DNA from: Clostridium sp. AF37-5
Lineage (GTDB): Bacteria; Bacillota; Clostridia; Lachnospirales; Lachnospiraceae
Assembly: GCF_003477605.1 (NCBI RefSeq)
Contig: NZ_QUDR01000001.1
Coordinates: 186,001 to 250,000 of the forward strand
Length of the DNA stretch: 64,000 nt
Reading direction: 5' to 3'
The notes under the pieces are model-generated. The model saw nothing but the letters and a program-made list of their open reading frames with translations, did no database searches and was not told the origin of the DNA. Below, in pieces: positions 18,201-26,440 of this stretch. Each line of letters starts with the position of its first letter. Position 1 is the stretch's first letter. The position numbers were made by a program, and so were the translations under genes.

Positions 18201-19634
18201 ATGAAAGCAAGCATGCAGAAGCTGATTGCGATGGGTCTTTGTGTTGTTCTTGCAGTAGGTTCTCTTACTGGATGTGGTGGCTCCTCCAATGATGCAGGTA
18301 GTGCATCGGGCGATGGCGCAAAAACATCATCTTCTTCAAACAAGAAAACATTTAGTGACCTTGGTGGCATGGATATCACGGTAGGTGACTGGTATACTTC
18401 CAAAGATACCCTTGCAGACAGAACCGACGAGTTTGGTAAAAAGCAGAATGAGTACTGGAAGAGTATTCAGGAGAAGTACAATTTCAAAATTACTCGTGAT
18501 TCTGTTTATTCCTATACAGATGCAAAATCAGATTATGTAAATGACGTTATGGCAAGTAGTCCAAAATACGAAATTTACTATCTGTATCAGGAATTTGTTT
18601 CTGAGCCTTTGATGAAAGGCTTGATGTATGATTTGTCAACTCTTCCGGAGTTCAATTTCGATGAAGAAAAATGGAACCCAACAGTTAAAGAGTTGATGAG
18701 CATTGGTGATGGTATCTGGGGTATGAGCCCAGACAGTGAGCCACGTGGTGGTATTTTCTACAATAAACGTCTCTTCAAGGAAGCTGGTATTCCGGAAGAT
18801 GAGCCATATGATTTGCAGAAAAACAATCAGTGGACATGGGACAAGTTCGAAGAGTATTGTAAGAAACTTACAAAGGATACCGATGGTGATGGTAAAACAG
18901 ACCAGTATGCTATGGCAAGTTTCTCAAAATACTATCTGCCAATGTGTGCAGCTAACAACAATGCAACATTTGTATCTCGTGACAAAGACGGTAAATACGT
19001 TGATGCAATTACATCCAAAGAGTTCAAAGATGCTATGAACTGGGGTGTTGACTTGATTAAGAAAGGTTATATTAAGCCAAAACCATCAGAAAACGTAGCA
19101 TGGGATTGGTATAAAGCTGCATTCCGTGATGGCGAAGCTGCTATGCAGACTGCTGAGGTTTATGAGATTAGTGCGTTTGCTGATATGGAAGATGACTGGG
19201 GATTCGTAATGTTCCCATACAACCAGGATCAGAAGGGTGCTACAAATAAGACAGTACCAAACGACAACATCGTTGTTATGCCAAGCTGCTTCGATCAGGA
19301 AAAAGCTGAGAAGATTGCATTTGCTTACGATTTGTACACAGAGCCTGTTGAAGGATATACTCCTCATGATCAGATTCTTGAGCAGTATTACCCACAGTTC
19401 AGAGATGACCGTGCAGTAGATGAAACAATCGCTATGATGTTGGAAGAGAAGCATAAATCTACTTCTTATCTGCCAATGATTAGTGAAATCGACTATGGTG
19501 ATTTCTGTTATCCTGTATATGCAAATGCAACAACACCTGCTAAGAAGATTGAAGAGCTTTCAACCAAATGGGATACGAAGATTAGCAAAGTTAATGCTGA
19601 GTATGAGAAGTTTGCAAAAGAGCATACAAAATAA
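18201..19634 (+). CDS. Extracellular solute-binding lipoprotein (LplA-like, family 1)
   Basis: A 477-residue ABC binding protein with a lipoprotein signal (LTGCGG, Cys near residue 25), a Ser/Asn/Gly-rich tether, and then the two-lobed binding fold. Motifs include DGIWGMSPDSEPRGGIFYNKRLF and DTDGDGKTDQYAMASFSKYY, common in oligosaccharide-binding proteins of this family. The RBS aaggaggc lies 9 nt before ATG 18201. Its position after the second permease pair, with a stem-loop in between, fits the usual need for more binding protein than permease. Aldouronate or xylo-oligosaccharide binding is inferred from the neighbouring GH67 and GH43 genes. Confidence 0.92.
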   Translation: MKASMQKLIAMGLCVVLAVGSLTGCGGSSNDAGSASGDGAKTSSSSNKKTFSDLGGMDITVGDWYTSKDTLADRTDEFGKKQNEYWKSIQEKYNFKITRDSVYSYTDAKSDYVNDVMASSPKYEIYYLYQEFVSEPLMKGLMYDLSTLPEFNFDEEKWNPTVKELMSIGDGIWGMSPDSEPRGGIFYNKRLFKEAGIPEDEPYDLQKNNQWTWDKFEEYCKKLTKDTDGDGKTDQYAMASFSKYYLPMCAANNNATFVSRDKDGKYVDAITSKEFKDAMNWGVDLIKKGYIKPKPSENVAWDWYKAAFRDGEAAMQTAEVYEISAFADMEDDWGFVMFPYNQDQKGATNKTVPNDNIVVMPSCFDQEKAEKIAFAYDLYTEPVEGYTPHDQILEQYYPQFRDDRAVDETIAMMLEEKHKSTSYLPMISEIDYGDFCYPVYANATTPAKKIEELSTKWDTKISKVNAEYEKFAKEHTK

Positions 19635-19666
19635 TAACAAAAAGAAACAGGTAATTTAGTTTCATG

Positions 19667-19713
19667 GGGCTGTTCAGAATAAGCGAAAGCTTTGTTTTGT
19701 ACAGCCCTTTCTT
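19667..19713 (+). terminator. Terminator after the import operon
   Basis: GGGCTGT (19667-19673) pairs with ACAGCCC (19701-19707), followed by TTTCTT. A second small stem, AAGC-GAAA-GCTT (19681-19692), lies in the loop. It separates the import genes from the aguA transcription unit. Confidence 0.65.
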
Positions 19714-19739
19714 AAAATCTGAAGATTGAAAATTAGGGA

Positions 19740-19769
19740 TTGAAAAACCATTTATATATAGATTATAAT
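19740..19769 (+). promoter_or_regulatory. Promoter of aguA-uxuA-uxuB
   Basis: TTGAAA (19740-19745) and TATAAT (19764-19769) are separated by 18 bp, in the 237-bp gap after the binding-protein gene. The predicted start site is near 19776, which leaves a leader of about 95 nt before aguA. Confidence 0.65.
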
Positions 19770-19786
19770 AATAAAGTCATAAGGCT

Positions 19787-19813
19787 ATGCTATAACTTGA
19801 ATTGTTGTAGCAT
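19787..19813 (+). promoter_or_regulatory. Inverted repeat in the aguA leader
   Basis: ATGCTATAAC (19787-19796) and GTTGTAGCAT (19804-19813) form a 10-bp stem with one G-U pair and a 7-nt loop, starting about 10 nt after the predicted transcription start. No T-run follows. It could be a repressor operator or a leader hairpin. Confidence 0.5.
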
Positions 19814-19871
19814 TTATGGTAACTTATTAAAGACAATTGATTTAAAACCTGATGAATAAGAGGAGAAACAG

Positions 19872-21839
19872 ATGGATTATAGCAGATGCTGGCTGGATTA
19901 TCAGCCCGTAGATACAATTGAAAAAGAATGGCTGACATATTTTCAATCCTGTGAGGGAGAAATCGTAGAAAGTGCTATTAGTGAATACAAACTTGCTATG
20001 GAAAATATGGCAGGAAAAGTTCCTCAGTTAGTAAAAAAAGAAGAGGCAGGCGTGGTATTTTCCGTGGATTCTTCTATAAAAGAGGGAAAAGACGGATATA
20101 TTATCACGAAAGAGGAGAGCCGGTATCAGATTACCGGGAAGTCAGAGAGCGGACTGTTATATGGTGTATTCCATTTTCTTCGTTTGATTCGTACTAACAG
20201 TCTTGACAGTCTTCCGGTGCATAATAAACCGGAAATGCCGCTTCGCATGATGAATCACTGGGATAACATGGATGGCAGCATCGAGAGAGGTTATTCGGGG
20301 GAATCTTTTTTCTACAAGGATTACGAAATTTTATGGAATGAGCGCATTGTGCAGTATGTGAGAATGATGGCATCAATTGGGATCAATGCGATTGTAATCA
20401 ATAATGTTAATGTTCATGAGAATGAGACTTATTTGATCACGGACCGTTATTTGCAGCAAGTAAAACAATATGCCGACTTGTTTGCAAAATATGGAATTAA
20501 ATTGTATACAAGTGTAAATTTTGCTGCGCCGATGGAGTTAGATGGTTTTACGGATTGTGACCCATTAAATCCTATGGTAGCAGACTGGTGGAAAAAAACG
20601 GTGTCACATGTGTATGAGGTGATTCCAAACTTTGGAGGCTTTTTGGTAAAGGCAGATTCTGAGGGAAGACCGGGACCATTTACGTATGGAAGAACACATG
20701 CAGATGGAGCTAATATGTTAGGTAAGGCACTTGCTCCGTATGGCGGAATTTTAGTATGGCGCTGCTTCGTATATAATTGCGGGCAGGACTGGCGTGATAA
20801 AAAGACAGATCGTGCCAGAGCGGCATATGACAACTTTATAGAATTAGATGGAAACTTTGATGACAATGTTATTTTACAGATAAAAAACGGACCGATGGAT
20901 TTCCAGGTGCGTGAGCCGGTTTCACCGTTGTTTGGCGGCTTGAAAAAGACCAACATGATTTTGGAAGTGGAGATTGCACAGGAATACACCGGACAGCAGA
21001 TTGATTTGTGTTATCTGCTCCCGATGTGGCGTGAAATTCTTGACTTTGATACGTATGCTGCTGGCGAAGGTTCAACCGTGCAGAAAATTGTAGATGGCTC
21101 TGTTTATGGACAGCATTTGTGTGGTATGGCAGCTGTTATTAATACTGGTAATGACTATAATTGGACCGGAAATGATTTAGCGGCAGCAAACACTTACGGC
21201 TATGGAAGATTGGCGATGAATCCGTCCGAAGATTCGGCGGTTATTGCAAAAGAATGGGCAGAACTTACCCTTCCTAAATCGCTTTCCGACGGCGTCGTTT
21301 CGATGCTTATGAAGTCCTGGTCCACATATGAAAAGTATACGTCTCCGCTAGGTATTGGCTGGATGGTGACACCGCATTATCATTACGGACCGGATATTGA
21401 CGGATATGAGTATGACCGCTGGGGAACTTATCACAGAGCGGATAGAAATGGTCTGGGTGTTGACCGTACACCAAATGGTACCGGCTATACAACTCAGTAT
21501 AATGAGCCGTGGTGCACAAAGTATGCAGATAAAAAACAGTGCCCACAGGAGCTTTTGTTATTTTTCCATTATGTCCGCTATGATGAAGTGTTATCTTCAG
21601 GGAAAACACTGATTCAGCATATATATGACACGCATTTTGAGGGTGTTAATGAAGTGGAAGAAATGATTGCTGGTTGGAAGGCATGGAAAGAGGAGATGGC
21701 AGAGGATGTCTATGAGAGAGTCCTTTCCCGCATGGAGAGACAGCTTTCTAATGCAATCGAATGGAGAGACCGCGTAAATACATATTTTTACCGGAAGAGT
21801 GGAGTAAAAGATGCACTTTCCCGAAAAATATATGAATAG
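19872..21839 (+). CDS. aguA: GH67 alpha-glucuronidase
   Basis: A 655-residue enzyme of family GH67 that removes (4-O-methyl-)D-glucuronic acid from the non-reducing end xylose of aldouronic acids. Candidate catalytic residues are Glu264 (KADSEGRPGP, acid), Asp343 (GPMDFQVREP) and Glu371 (IAQEYTG). Their spacings of 79 and 28 residues match the Geobacillus enzyme as I remember it (E285, D364, E392). The N-terminal domain (about 1-130) and TIM barrel are both present; length is slightly below the usual 680-700. There is no signal peptide, so it acts in the cytoplasm on imported oligosaccharides. It is followed by uxuA after 68 bp. Confidence 0.95.
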   Translation: MDYSRCWLDYQPVDTIEKEWLTYFQSCEGEIVESAISEYKLAMENMAGKVPQLVKKEEAGVVFSVDSSIKEGKDGYIITKEESRYQITGKSESGLLYGVFHFLRLIRTNSLDSLPVHNKPEMPLRMMNHWDNMDGSIERGYSGESFFYKDYEILWNERIVQYVRMMASIGINAIVINNVNVHENETYLITDRYLQQVKQYADLFAKYGIKLYTSVNFAAPMELDGFTDCDPLNPMVADWWKKTVSHVYEVIPNFGGFLVKADSEGRPGPFTYGRTHADGANMLGKALAPYGGILVWRCFVYNCGQDWRDKKTDRARAAYDNFIELDGNFDDNVILQIKNGPMDFQVREPVSPLFGGLKKTNMILEVEIAQEYTGQQIDLCYLLPMWREILDFDTYAAGEGSTVQKIVDGSVYGQHLCGMAAVINTGNDYNWTGNDLAAANTYGYGRLAMNPSEDSAVIAKEWAELTLPKSLSDGVVSMLMKSWSTYEKYTSPLGIGWMVTPHYHYGPDIDGYEYDRWGTYHRADRNGLGVDRTPNGTGYTTQYNEPWCTKYADKKQCPQELLLFFHYVRYDEVLSSGKTLIQHIYDTHFEGVNEVEEMIAGWKAWKEEMAEDVYERVLSRMERQLSNAIEWRDRVNTYFYRKSGVKDALSRKIYE

Positions 21840-21907
21840 GATGATTTAGACAAGGTCATTCGTAACATAATAAGAAAATATAATAATAAGAAAAGAGGTT
21901 ATTGATT

Positions 21908-22978
21908 ATGGACATGACATTAAGATGGTATGGAGAAGGAAACGATAGTGTGACACTGGATCAGATTCGCCAGATTCCCGGCGTGACCGGTGTAATTACA
22001 GCACTTCATGATATTCCTGCAGGAGAAGCATGGACGTATGAAGACGTCATGAAAAGAAAGCAGGAAGTAGAAGCAAAAGGTTTGAAGTTAGTTGGTGTGG
22101 AAAGTATTAACGTACACGAGGATATTAAAATTGGTCTTCCGACAAGAGATGAATTGATTGAAAACTACTGCAAATCGTTAGAAGCTATTGGAAAAGCAGA
22201 TATTCATCTTGTATGTTATAACTTTATGCCGGTCTTTGACTGGACACGTACGGATTTGGCTATGCCTTTGGAGGATGGTTCTACAGCACTTGCTTATGAT
22301 TCATCTATTATTGACGGTATTGATGCCAGCGAGATGTTTGACCGCATTGAAAAGGCAAGTGGCGGCTTTGTAATGCCTGGCTGGGAGCCGAACCGCCGTG
22401 ATGAGATTATGGATTTGTTTGAGAAATACAAAGACGTTGATGCAGACAAACTGCGTGAAAATTATAAATATTTCTTGGATGGTATTATTCCTACCTGTGA
22501 AAAATACAAAATTAAAATGGCAGTTCACCCGGACGATCCGGCTTGGGATGTATTCGGACTTCCACGTATTGTAACATGCGAAGAGGATCTTTTAAAAATT
22601 GCCGATATGAATCCAAGTATTTACAATGGATTTACACTTTGTACCGGTTCTCTTGGAAGTAATTTGAACAATGATCTGCCAAAGATTATCCGCAATCCGA
22701 AAATTGCAGAGAGAATTCACTTTGCTCACCTGAGAAATATTAAGTATGAGAACAAAGATTTGTTCCATGAAGTATCTCATTTGTCAAGCGATGGAAATCT
22801 TGATATGTATGAAATTGTAAAAGCATTGATTGATACCGGATTTGACGGATGTATTCGTCCGGATCATGGACGTATGATTTGGGACGAGCAGGCAAGACCT
22901 GGATACGGTTTGTATGACCGTGCTCTTGGTGTCGCTTATCTGAATGGTTTGTGGGAAGCAATTCATAAAAATAAATAA
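21908..22978 (+). CDS. uxuA: D-mannonate dehydratase
   Basis: A 356-residue TIM-barrel enzyme that dehydrates D-mannonate to 2-keto-3-deoxy-D-gluconate. Motifs are MTLRWYGEGND at the start, VGVESINVHEDIKIG, HLVCYNFMPVFDWTRTDL, KMAVHPDDPAWDVFGLPRI and IRPDHGRMIWDE, covering the metal-binding His/Cys/Asp region. ATG 21908 is preferred to the TTG at 21902 because aagaggt lies about 8 nt upstream. It acts one step after UxuB, encoded 13 bp downstream. Uronate isomerase (uxaC) and the KDG kinase/aldolase are not in this window. Confidence 0.96.
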   Translation: MDMTLRWYGEGNDSVTLDQIRQIPGVTGVITALHDIPAGEAWTYEDVMKRKQEVEAKGLKLVGVESINVHEDIKIGLPTRDELIENYCKSLEAIGKADIHLVCYNFMPVFDWTRTDLAMPLEDGSTALAYDSSIIDGIDASEMFDRIEKASGGFVMPGWEPNRRDEIMDLFEKYKDVDADKLRENYKYFLDGIIPTCEKYKIKMAVHPDDPAWDVFGLPRIVTCEEDLLKIADMNPSIYNGFTLCTGSLGSNLNNDLPKIIRNPKIAERIHFAHLRNIKYENKDLFHEVSHLSSDGNLDMYEIVKALIDTGFDGCIRPDHGRMIWDEQARPGYGLYDRALGVAYLNGLWEAIHKNK

Positions 22979-22991
22979 GAGGTGACTAGGC

Positions 22992-24596
22992 ATGAAATTA
23001 TTAGATTTACAAAATGGCGAGACAAACGTCTGGGAGGAGAAAGGATATCTTCTTCCCAAGTATGACAGAGAAGAGTTAAAGAAAAAAACAAAGGAAAACC
23101 CGACATGGGTTCACTTTGGTGCCGGTAATATTTTCCGTGCATTTCCGGCTGCAAAATTACAGGATTTGCTGAATTTAGGAGAATATGACCGCGGTGTTGT
23201 TGTGGCAGAGAGTTTTGATCATGAGATTATTACAAAGGCATACAAGCCGTATGATGGTTTGAGTTTGTCGGTTGTGTTAAAAGCTGAGGGAACCATTGAG
23301 AAACACGTGGTTGGAAGCGTAACGGAATCGTTAGTTGCTGACCCGGTGGCACCAAAAGATTTTGCACGTCTTACCGAGATTTTTGAAAATCCTTCCCTGC
23401 AAATGGTAACATTTACCATTACGGAAAAAGGTTATTCGTTAGTTAATGGTAAAGGGGAAAAACTGCCGGGTGTAGAAGATGGATTCTTAGCAGGTCCGGG
23501 AAATCAGAGTCATCTGATGGGACGTATTGCCTCTCTGTGCTACGCACGTTTTGTTAAAAATGGTACACCGCTTGCCCTTGTCAGCACCGATAACTGTTCT
23601 CACAATGGGGACAAGTTAAAGGCCGGCGTTATGGCATATGTAGATGCTTGGAAACAGGCCGGAAAAGTGAATGATGATTTTGTTTCTTATATGGAAGAAA
23701 AGGTATCCTTCCCATGGTCAATGATTGATAAAATCACGCCAAGACCGGATGAGAAAGTAAAAGAAATGCTCGAAAAAGATGGTTTTGAAGATACCGACTT
23801 GATTATTACAAGCCGCAATACGTATACAGCTCCGTTCGTAAATTCAGAGGAAACCGGTTATCTTGTTATTGAAGATAACTTCCCGAATGGACGTCCACCA
23901 TTAGAAAAAGCTGGCATTGTATTTACAGACCGTGAAACGGTGGATAAAGTAGAAAAAATGAAAGTTTGTACCTGCTTGAACCCGCTGCATACAGCACTTG
24001 CTATTTATGGCTGTATGTTAGGACATACTTCCATTCATGATGAGATGGAAGACAAAGAACTTTCTCGGTTGATTCAGAAGATGTGTTATGAGGAAGCAAT
24101 GCCGGTTGTTGTAAATCCAGGTGTTATTGATCCGAAAGAATTTGCAAACGCAGTATTGACAAAGCGTCTGCCAAATCCATTTATGCCGGATACGCCACAG
24201 AGAATTGCCTGTGATACGTCACAAAAACTCCCAATCCGCTTTGGCGAGACAATTAAGTTCTATGAGAACAGAGAAGACTTAGATACAAAGAGCCTTACGT
24301 TAATTCCACTTGTATTAGCAGGCTGGTGCCGCTATCTGATGGGAATTGATGACGAAGGAAACGCTTTTGAACAGAGTCCTGACCCACGTTTGGATGAAGT
24401 GAAAGCTCATGTCGCTGGAATTTCCTTTGGTGACACGGATGTACATGATAAATTGCAGCCGATTTTGAGCGATGCATCGATTTTTGCCGTAGATCTTTAT
24501 TCGGTTTCTCTTGGTGAGAAAGTGGAGAAGATGTTTGTGGAATTGATTGCCGGAAAAGGTGCAATTCGCAGCACATTAAAGAAGTATGTAGACTAA
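22992..24596 (+). CDS. uxuB: D-fructuronate reductase (mannitol dehydrogenase family)
   Basis: A 534-residue long-chain dehydrogenase that interconverts D-fructuronate and D-mannonate with NAD(H). WVHFGAGNIFRAFPA near residue 37 is the nucleotide-binding segment, and VSTDNCSHNGDKL is a family signature. The C-terminal helical domain holds the catalytic Lys/Asn region (around residues 320-420: CTCLNPLHTALAIYGCMLGH). The RBS is aggtga before ATG 22992. It closes the uronate operon; a bidirectional terminator follows. Confidence 0.92.
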   Translation: MKLLDLQNGETNVWEEKGYLLPKYDREELKKKTKENPTWVHFGAGNIFRAFPAAKLQDLLNLGEYDRGVVVAESFDHEIITKAYKPYDGLSLSVVLKAEGTIEKHVVGSVTESLVADPVAPKDFARLTEIFENPSLQMVTFTITEKGYSLVNGKGEKLPGVEDGFLAGPGNQSHLMGRIASLCYARFVKNGTPLALVSTDNCSHNGDKLKAGVMAYVDAWKQAGKVNDDFVSYMEEKVSFPWSMIDKITPRPDEKVKEMLEKDGFEDTDLIITSRNTYTAPFVNSEETGYLVIEDNFPNGRPPLEKAGIVFTDRETVDKVEKMKVCTCLNPLHTALAIYGCMLGHTSIHDEMEDKELSRLIQKMCYEEAMPVVVNPGVIDPKEFANAVLTKRLPNPFMPDTPQRIACDTSQKLPIRFGETIKFYENREDLDTKSLTLIPLVLAGWCRYLMGIDDEGNAFEQSPDPRLDEVKAHVAGISFGDTDVHDKLQPILSDASIFAVDLYSVSLGEKVEKMFVELIAGKGAIRSTLKKYVD

Positions 24597-24622
24597 AACA
24601 ACGTATCGCTTTAAGATATGAA

Positions 24623-24692
24623 AAAGAAGTTCAATTTGTGAGAGATTTTAACATGGGGTGTTATCACATCTTAAATCAAATTGAACTTCTTT
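24623..24692. terminator. Bidirectional terminator between uxuB and sigG
   Basis: The 15-bp arms at 24623-24637 (aaagaagttcaattt) and 24678-24692 (aaattgaacttcttt) are perfectly complementary, with A- and T-rich flanks. It fits termination of both convergent genes. Confidence 0.8.
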
Positions 24693-24695
24693 ATT

Positions 24696-25475
24696 TTATG
24701 CCTCTAAGTGATTTTTCATAATTTTCAGGGCGTTTTTTTCCAGTCGTGAGACCTGTGCCTGAGAAATATGGATTTCGTTTGCCACTTCCATTTGTGTTTT
24801 ACCTTCCAGATAGCGGAGTTTTATAATGTGGTTTTCCCGTTCCGGCAGATGGCTCAACGCGTCTTTTAAGGAGAGATGTTCGACCCAGTTGGATTCCTTG
24901 TTTTTTTTGTCACTGATTTGATCCATGACATACAACGTATCCCCGCCTTCAGAGTAAACCGGTTCATACAGGGAGACCGGACTTTGGATGGCATCCAGTG
25001 CAAAAACAATGTCTTTTGGTGGAACATCAATCATTTTTGAAATTTCTTCTAAGGTTGGTTCTGTTTCTTGTTTTTTCATCAGTGCTTCTTTTGCATAAAT
25101 AGCTTTGTAGGCAGTGTCGCGGAGAGAGCGGCTCACACGAATCGCATTGTTGTCGCGAAGATAGCGCCGTACCTCGCCAATAATCATCGGTACTGCATAG
25201 GTTGAAAATTTTACATTCTGTGTAACGTCAAAATTATCAATTGCCTTCATTAAACCAATGCATCCAATTTGAAATAAATCGTCTACATTTTCGGTACTGT
25301 TATTAAACCTTTGGATGATGCTTAACACGAGACGGAGATTGCCGTGGATGTAAGTTTCACGTGCCTTTTTATCACCCTTTTTTATTTTATCGAACAGTGT
25401 CTTTTTTTCTTCATTTGACAGAAGTGGGAGTTTGCTTGTATTAATGCCGCAGATTTCAACCTTGTAGTGTGCCAT
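24696..25475 (-). CDS. sigG: RNA polymerase sporulation sigma factor sigma-G
   Basis: A 259-residue late forespore sigma factor. The N-terminal VEICGINTSKLPLLSNEEK is the conserved sigma-G start, region 2 contains DDLFQIGCIGLMKAIDNFD, region 3 starts at AIRVSRSLRDTAYKA and region 4 ends with the HTH KTQMEVANEIHISQAQVSRLEK. The RBS ggagg precedes the start at 25475. In Bacilli and many Clostridia sigG directly follows sigE on the same strand; here it is inverted and 20 kb away, beyond the xylan locus. Confidence 0.96.
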   Translation of the reverse strand: MAHYKVEICGINTSKLPLLSNEEKKTLFDKIKKGDKKARETYIHGNLRLVLSIIQRFNNSTENVDDLFQIGCIGLMKAIDNFDVTQNVKFSTYAVPMIIGEVRRYLRDNNAIRVSRSLRDTAYKAIYAKEALMKKQETEPTLEEISKMIDVPPKDIVFALDAIQSPVSLYEPVYSEGGDTLYVMDQISDKKNKESNWVEHLSLKDALSHLPERENHIIKLRYLEGKTQMEVANEIHISQAQVSRLEKNALKIMKNHLEA

Positions 25476-25513
25476 GGTATGTCCTCCATTTTGTCCATTG
25501 ATTTCCTTTCTTT

Positions 25514-25543
25514 TATCATGAACAGATGAAGCACAAATTATGC
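25514..25543 (-). promoter_or_regulatory. Sigma-G-type promoter upstream of sigG
   Basis: On the minus strand GCATA (25539-25543) is followed after exactly 18 bp by CATGATA (25514-25520). This fits the B. subtilis sigma-G consensus (G[A/C]AT[A/G], 18 bp, CATN[A/C]TA) at every defined position. It suggests sigma-G activates its own gene. Confidence 0.6.
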
Positions 25544-25584
25544 GTTTGTTACATATAATATTTTAGAAAGAGAAGGAGATTTTT

Positions 25585-25845
25585 ATGCGGATTTGTGATT
25601 TGAGGGAGAAGGAAGTTATTAATATTTGTGATGGCGAGAGACTTGGTTTTGTAGAAGACGTCGAGTTTGATTTGTGCACCGGAAAAATTACACATATTAT
25701 TATTCCGGGCCCATGCAAATTTTTTGGTGTGCTGGGTAGAGAAGAAGAATACGTCATTGAAATATGTCATATCTGTAAAATCGGAACAGATTTGATTCTT
25801 GTGGAGGTAAATAAGGAGCGCGTTACAAACAAATGTGGAAACTAG
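25585..25845 (+). CDS. ylmC: YlmC/YmxH-family PRC-barrel protein
   Basis: An 86-residue single PRC-barrel protein (MRICDLREKEVINICDGERLGFVEDVEFD, then KITHIIIPGPCKFFG), as in YlmC/YmxH. Family members are small sporulation-associated proteins in Firmicutes without a clear biochemical role. The RBS aaggaga is 5 nt before ATG 25585. It diverges from sigG, and in B. subtilis ylmC lies near sigG too, so this neighbourhood is ancestral. A CATATAAT sequence at 25552-25559 may be its -10 element, but I see no convincing -35. Confidence 0.88.
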   Translation: MRICDLREKEVINICDGERLGFVEDVEFDLCTGKITHIIIPGPCKFFGVLGREEEYVIEICHICKIGTDLILVEVNKERVTNKCGN

Positions 25846-25847
25846 TC

Positions 25848-25876
25848 TTTACTTCATGTGAAAAATTCGATATACT
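25848..25876 (+). promoter_or_regulatory. Promoter of nrdR
   Basis: TTTACT (25848-25853) and TATACT (25871-25876) are separated by 17 bp, 30 nt before the nrdR start. Confidence 0.55.
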
Positions 25877-25905
25877 TACAGTAGTGAAAAGAAGGAGAGA
25901 AGACT

Positions 25906-26370
25906 ATGAAATGTCCATTTTGTGCAGAAGAAAATACGAAGGTAATTGATTCAAGACCGGCCGATGACAATAATTCGATTCGTCGCCGTCGCCAGTGTGA
26001 AAAATGTGGGAAGCGTTTTACAACTTATGAGAAGTTGGAGACGATTCCTCTTGTTATCATAAAGAAAGACCGGATGAGAGAGCCGTATGACCGTTCAAAA
26101 ATTGAACGCGGTGTATTCCGCTCATGTATAAAGCGTCCAATTTCGGTTGACCAGATTAATGAATTGGTAGATTCTGTGGAAAGTGCAGTTTTTAATCTCG
26201 GAGAAAAGGAAGTTGAGAGCAAAAAAATCGGAGAAATTCTGATGGACAAGCTTCAGCAGTTAGACCCGGTTGCCTATGTTCGTTTTGCCTCAGTATATCG
26301 CGAGTTTAAGGATGTAAATACCTTTATGGATGAAATTAAAAAATTGTTGGAAAAGCAGCAAAAGAATTAA
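25906..26370 (+). CDS. nrdR: Transcriptional repressor NrdR
   Basis: A 154-residue repressor of ribonucleotide reductase genes. The N-terminal zinc ribbon (CPFCAEENTKVIDSR, then RRQCEKCGKRFTTYE) binds NrdR boxes. The central ATP-cone (about residues 49-139, starting PLVIIKKDRMREPYDRSKIERG) senses ATP/dATP. Length and start match the family. No ribonucleotide reductase gene is nearby, so it acts in trans. Confidence 0.97.
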   Translation: MKCPFCAEENTKVIDSRPADDNNSIRRRRQCEKCGKRFTTYEKLETIPLVIIKKDRMREPYDRSKIERGVFRSCIKRPISVDQINELVDSVESAVFNLGEKEVESKKIGEILMDKLQQLDPVAYVRFASVYREFKDVNTFMDEIKKLLEKQQKN

Positions 26371-26377
26371 AAAAGAC

Positions 26378-26406
26378 TTGCGTCCTTCTGACCTGTGTGT
26401 TATAAT
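26378..26406 (+). promoter_or_regulatory. Promoter of comM-dprA
   Basis: TTGCGT (26378-26383) and a perfect TATAAT (26401-26406) are separated by 17 bp. The leader to the comM ATG is about 30 nt and ends in the RBS aggagga. Confidence 0.6.
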
Positions 26407-26440
26407 GTGCTTGGTTCGTTCCTCAGGTTAGGAGGAATTT

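Noticed and set aside
22593..22608. TAAA and GCCGATAT inside uxuA, resembling a sigma-D promoter
   Set aside because: The two elements are only 4 bp apart and lie in a conserved coding region, so the match is chance.
25552..25559. CATATAAT upstream of ylmC as a sigma-E or sigma-A -10 element
   Set aside because: No acceptable -35 element was found at the right distance for either factor; only mentioned in the ylmC entry.
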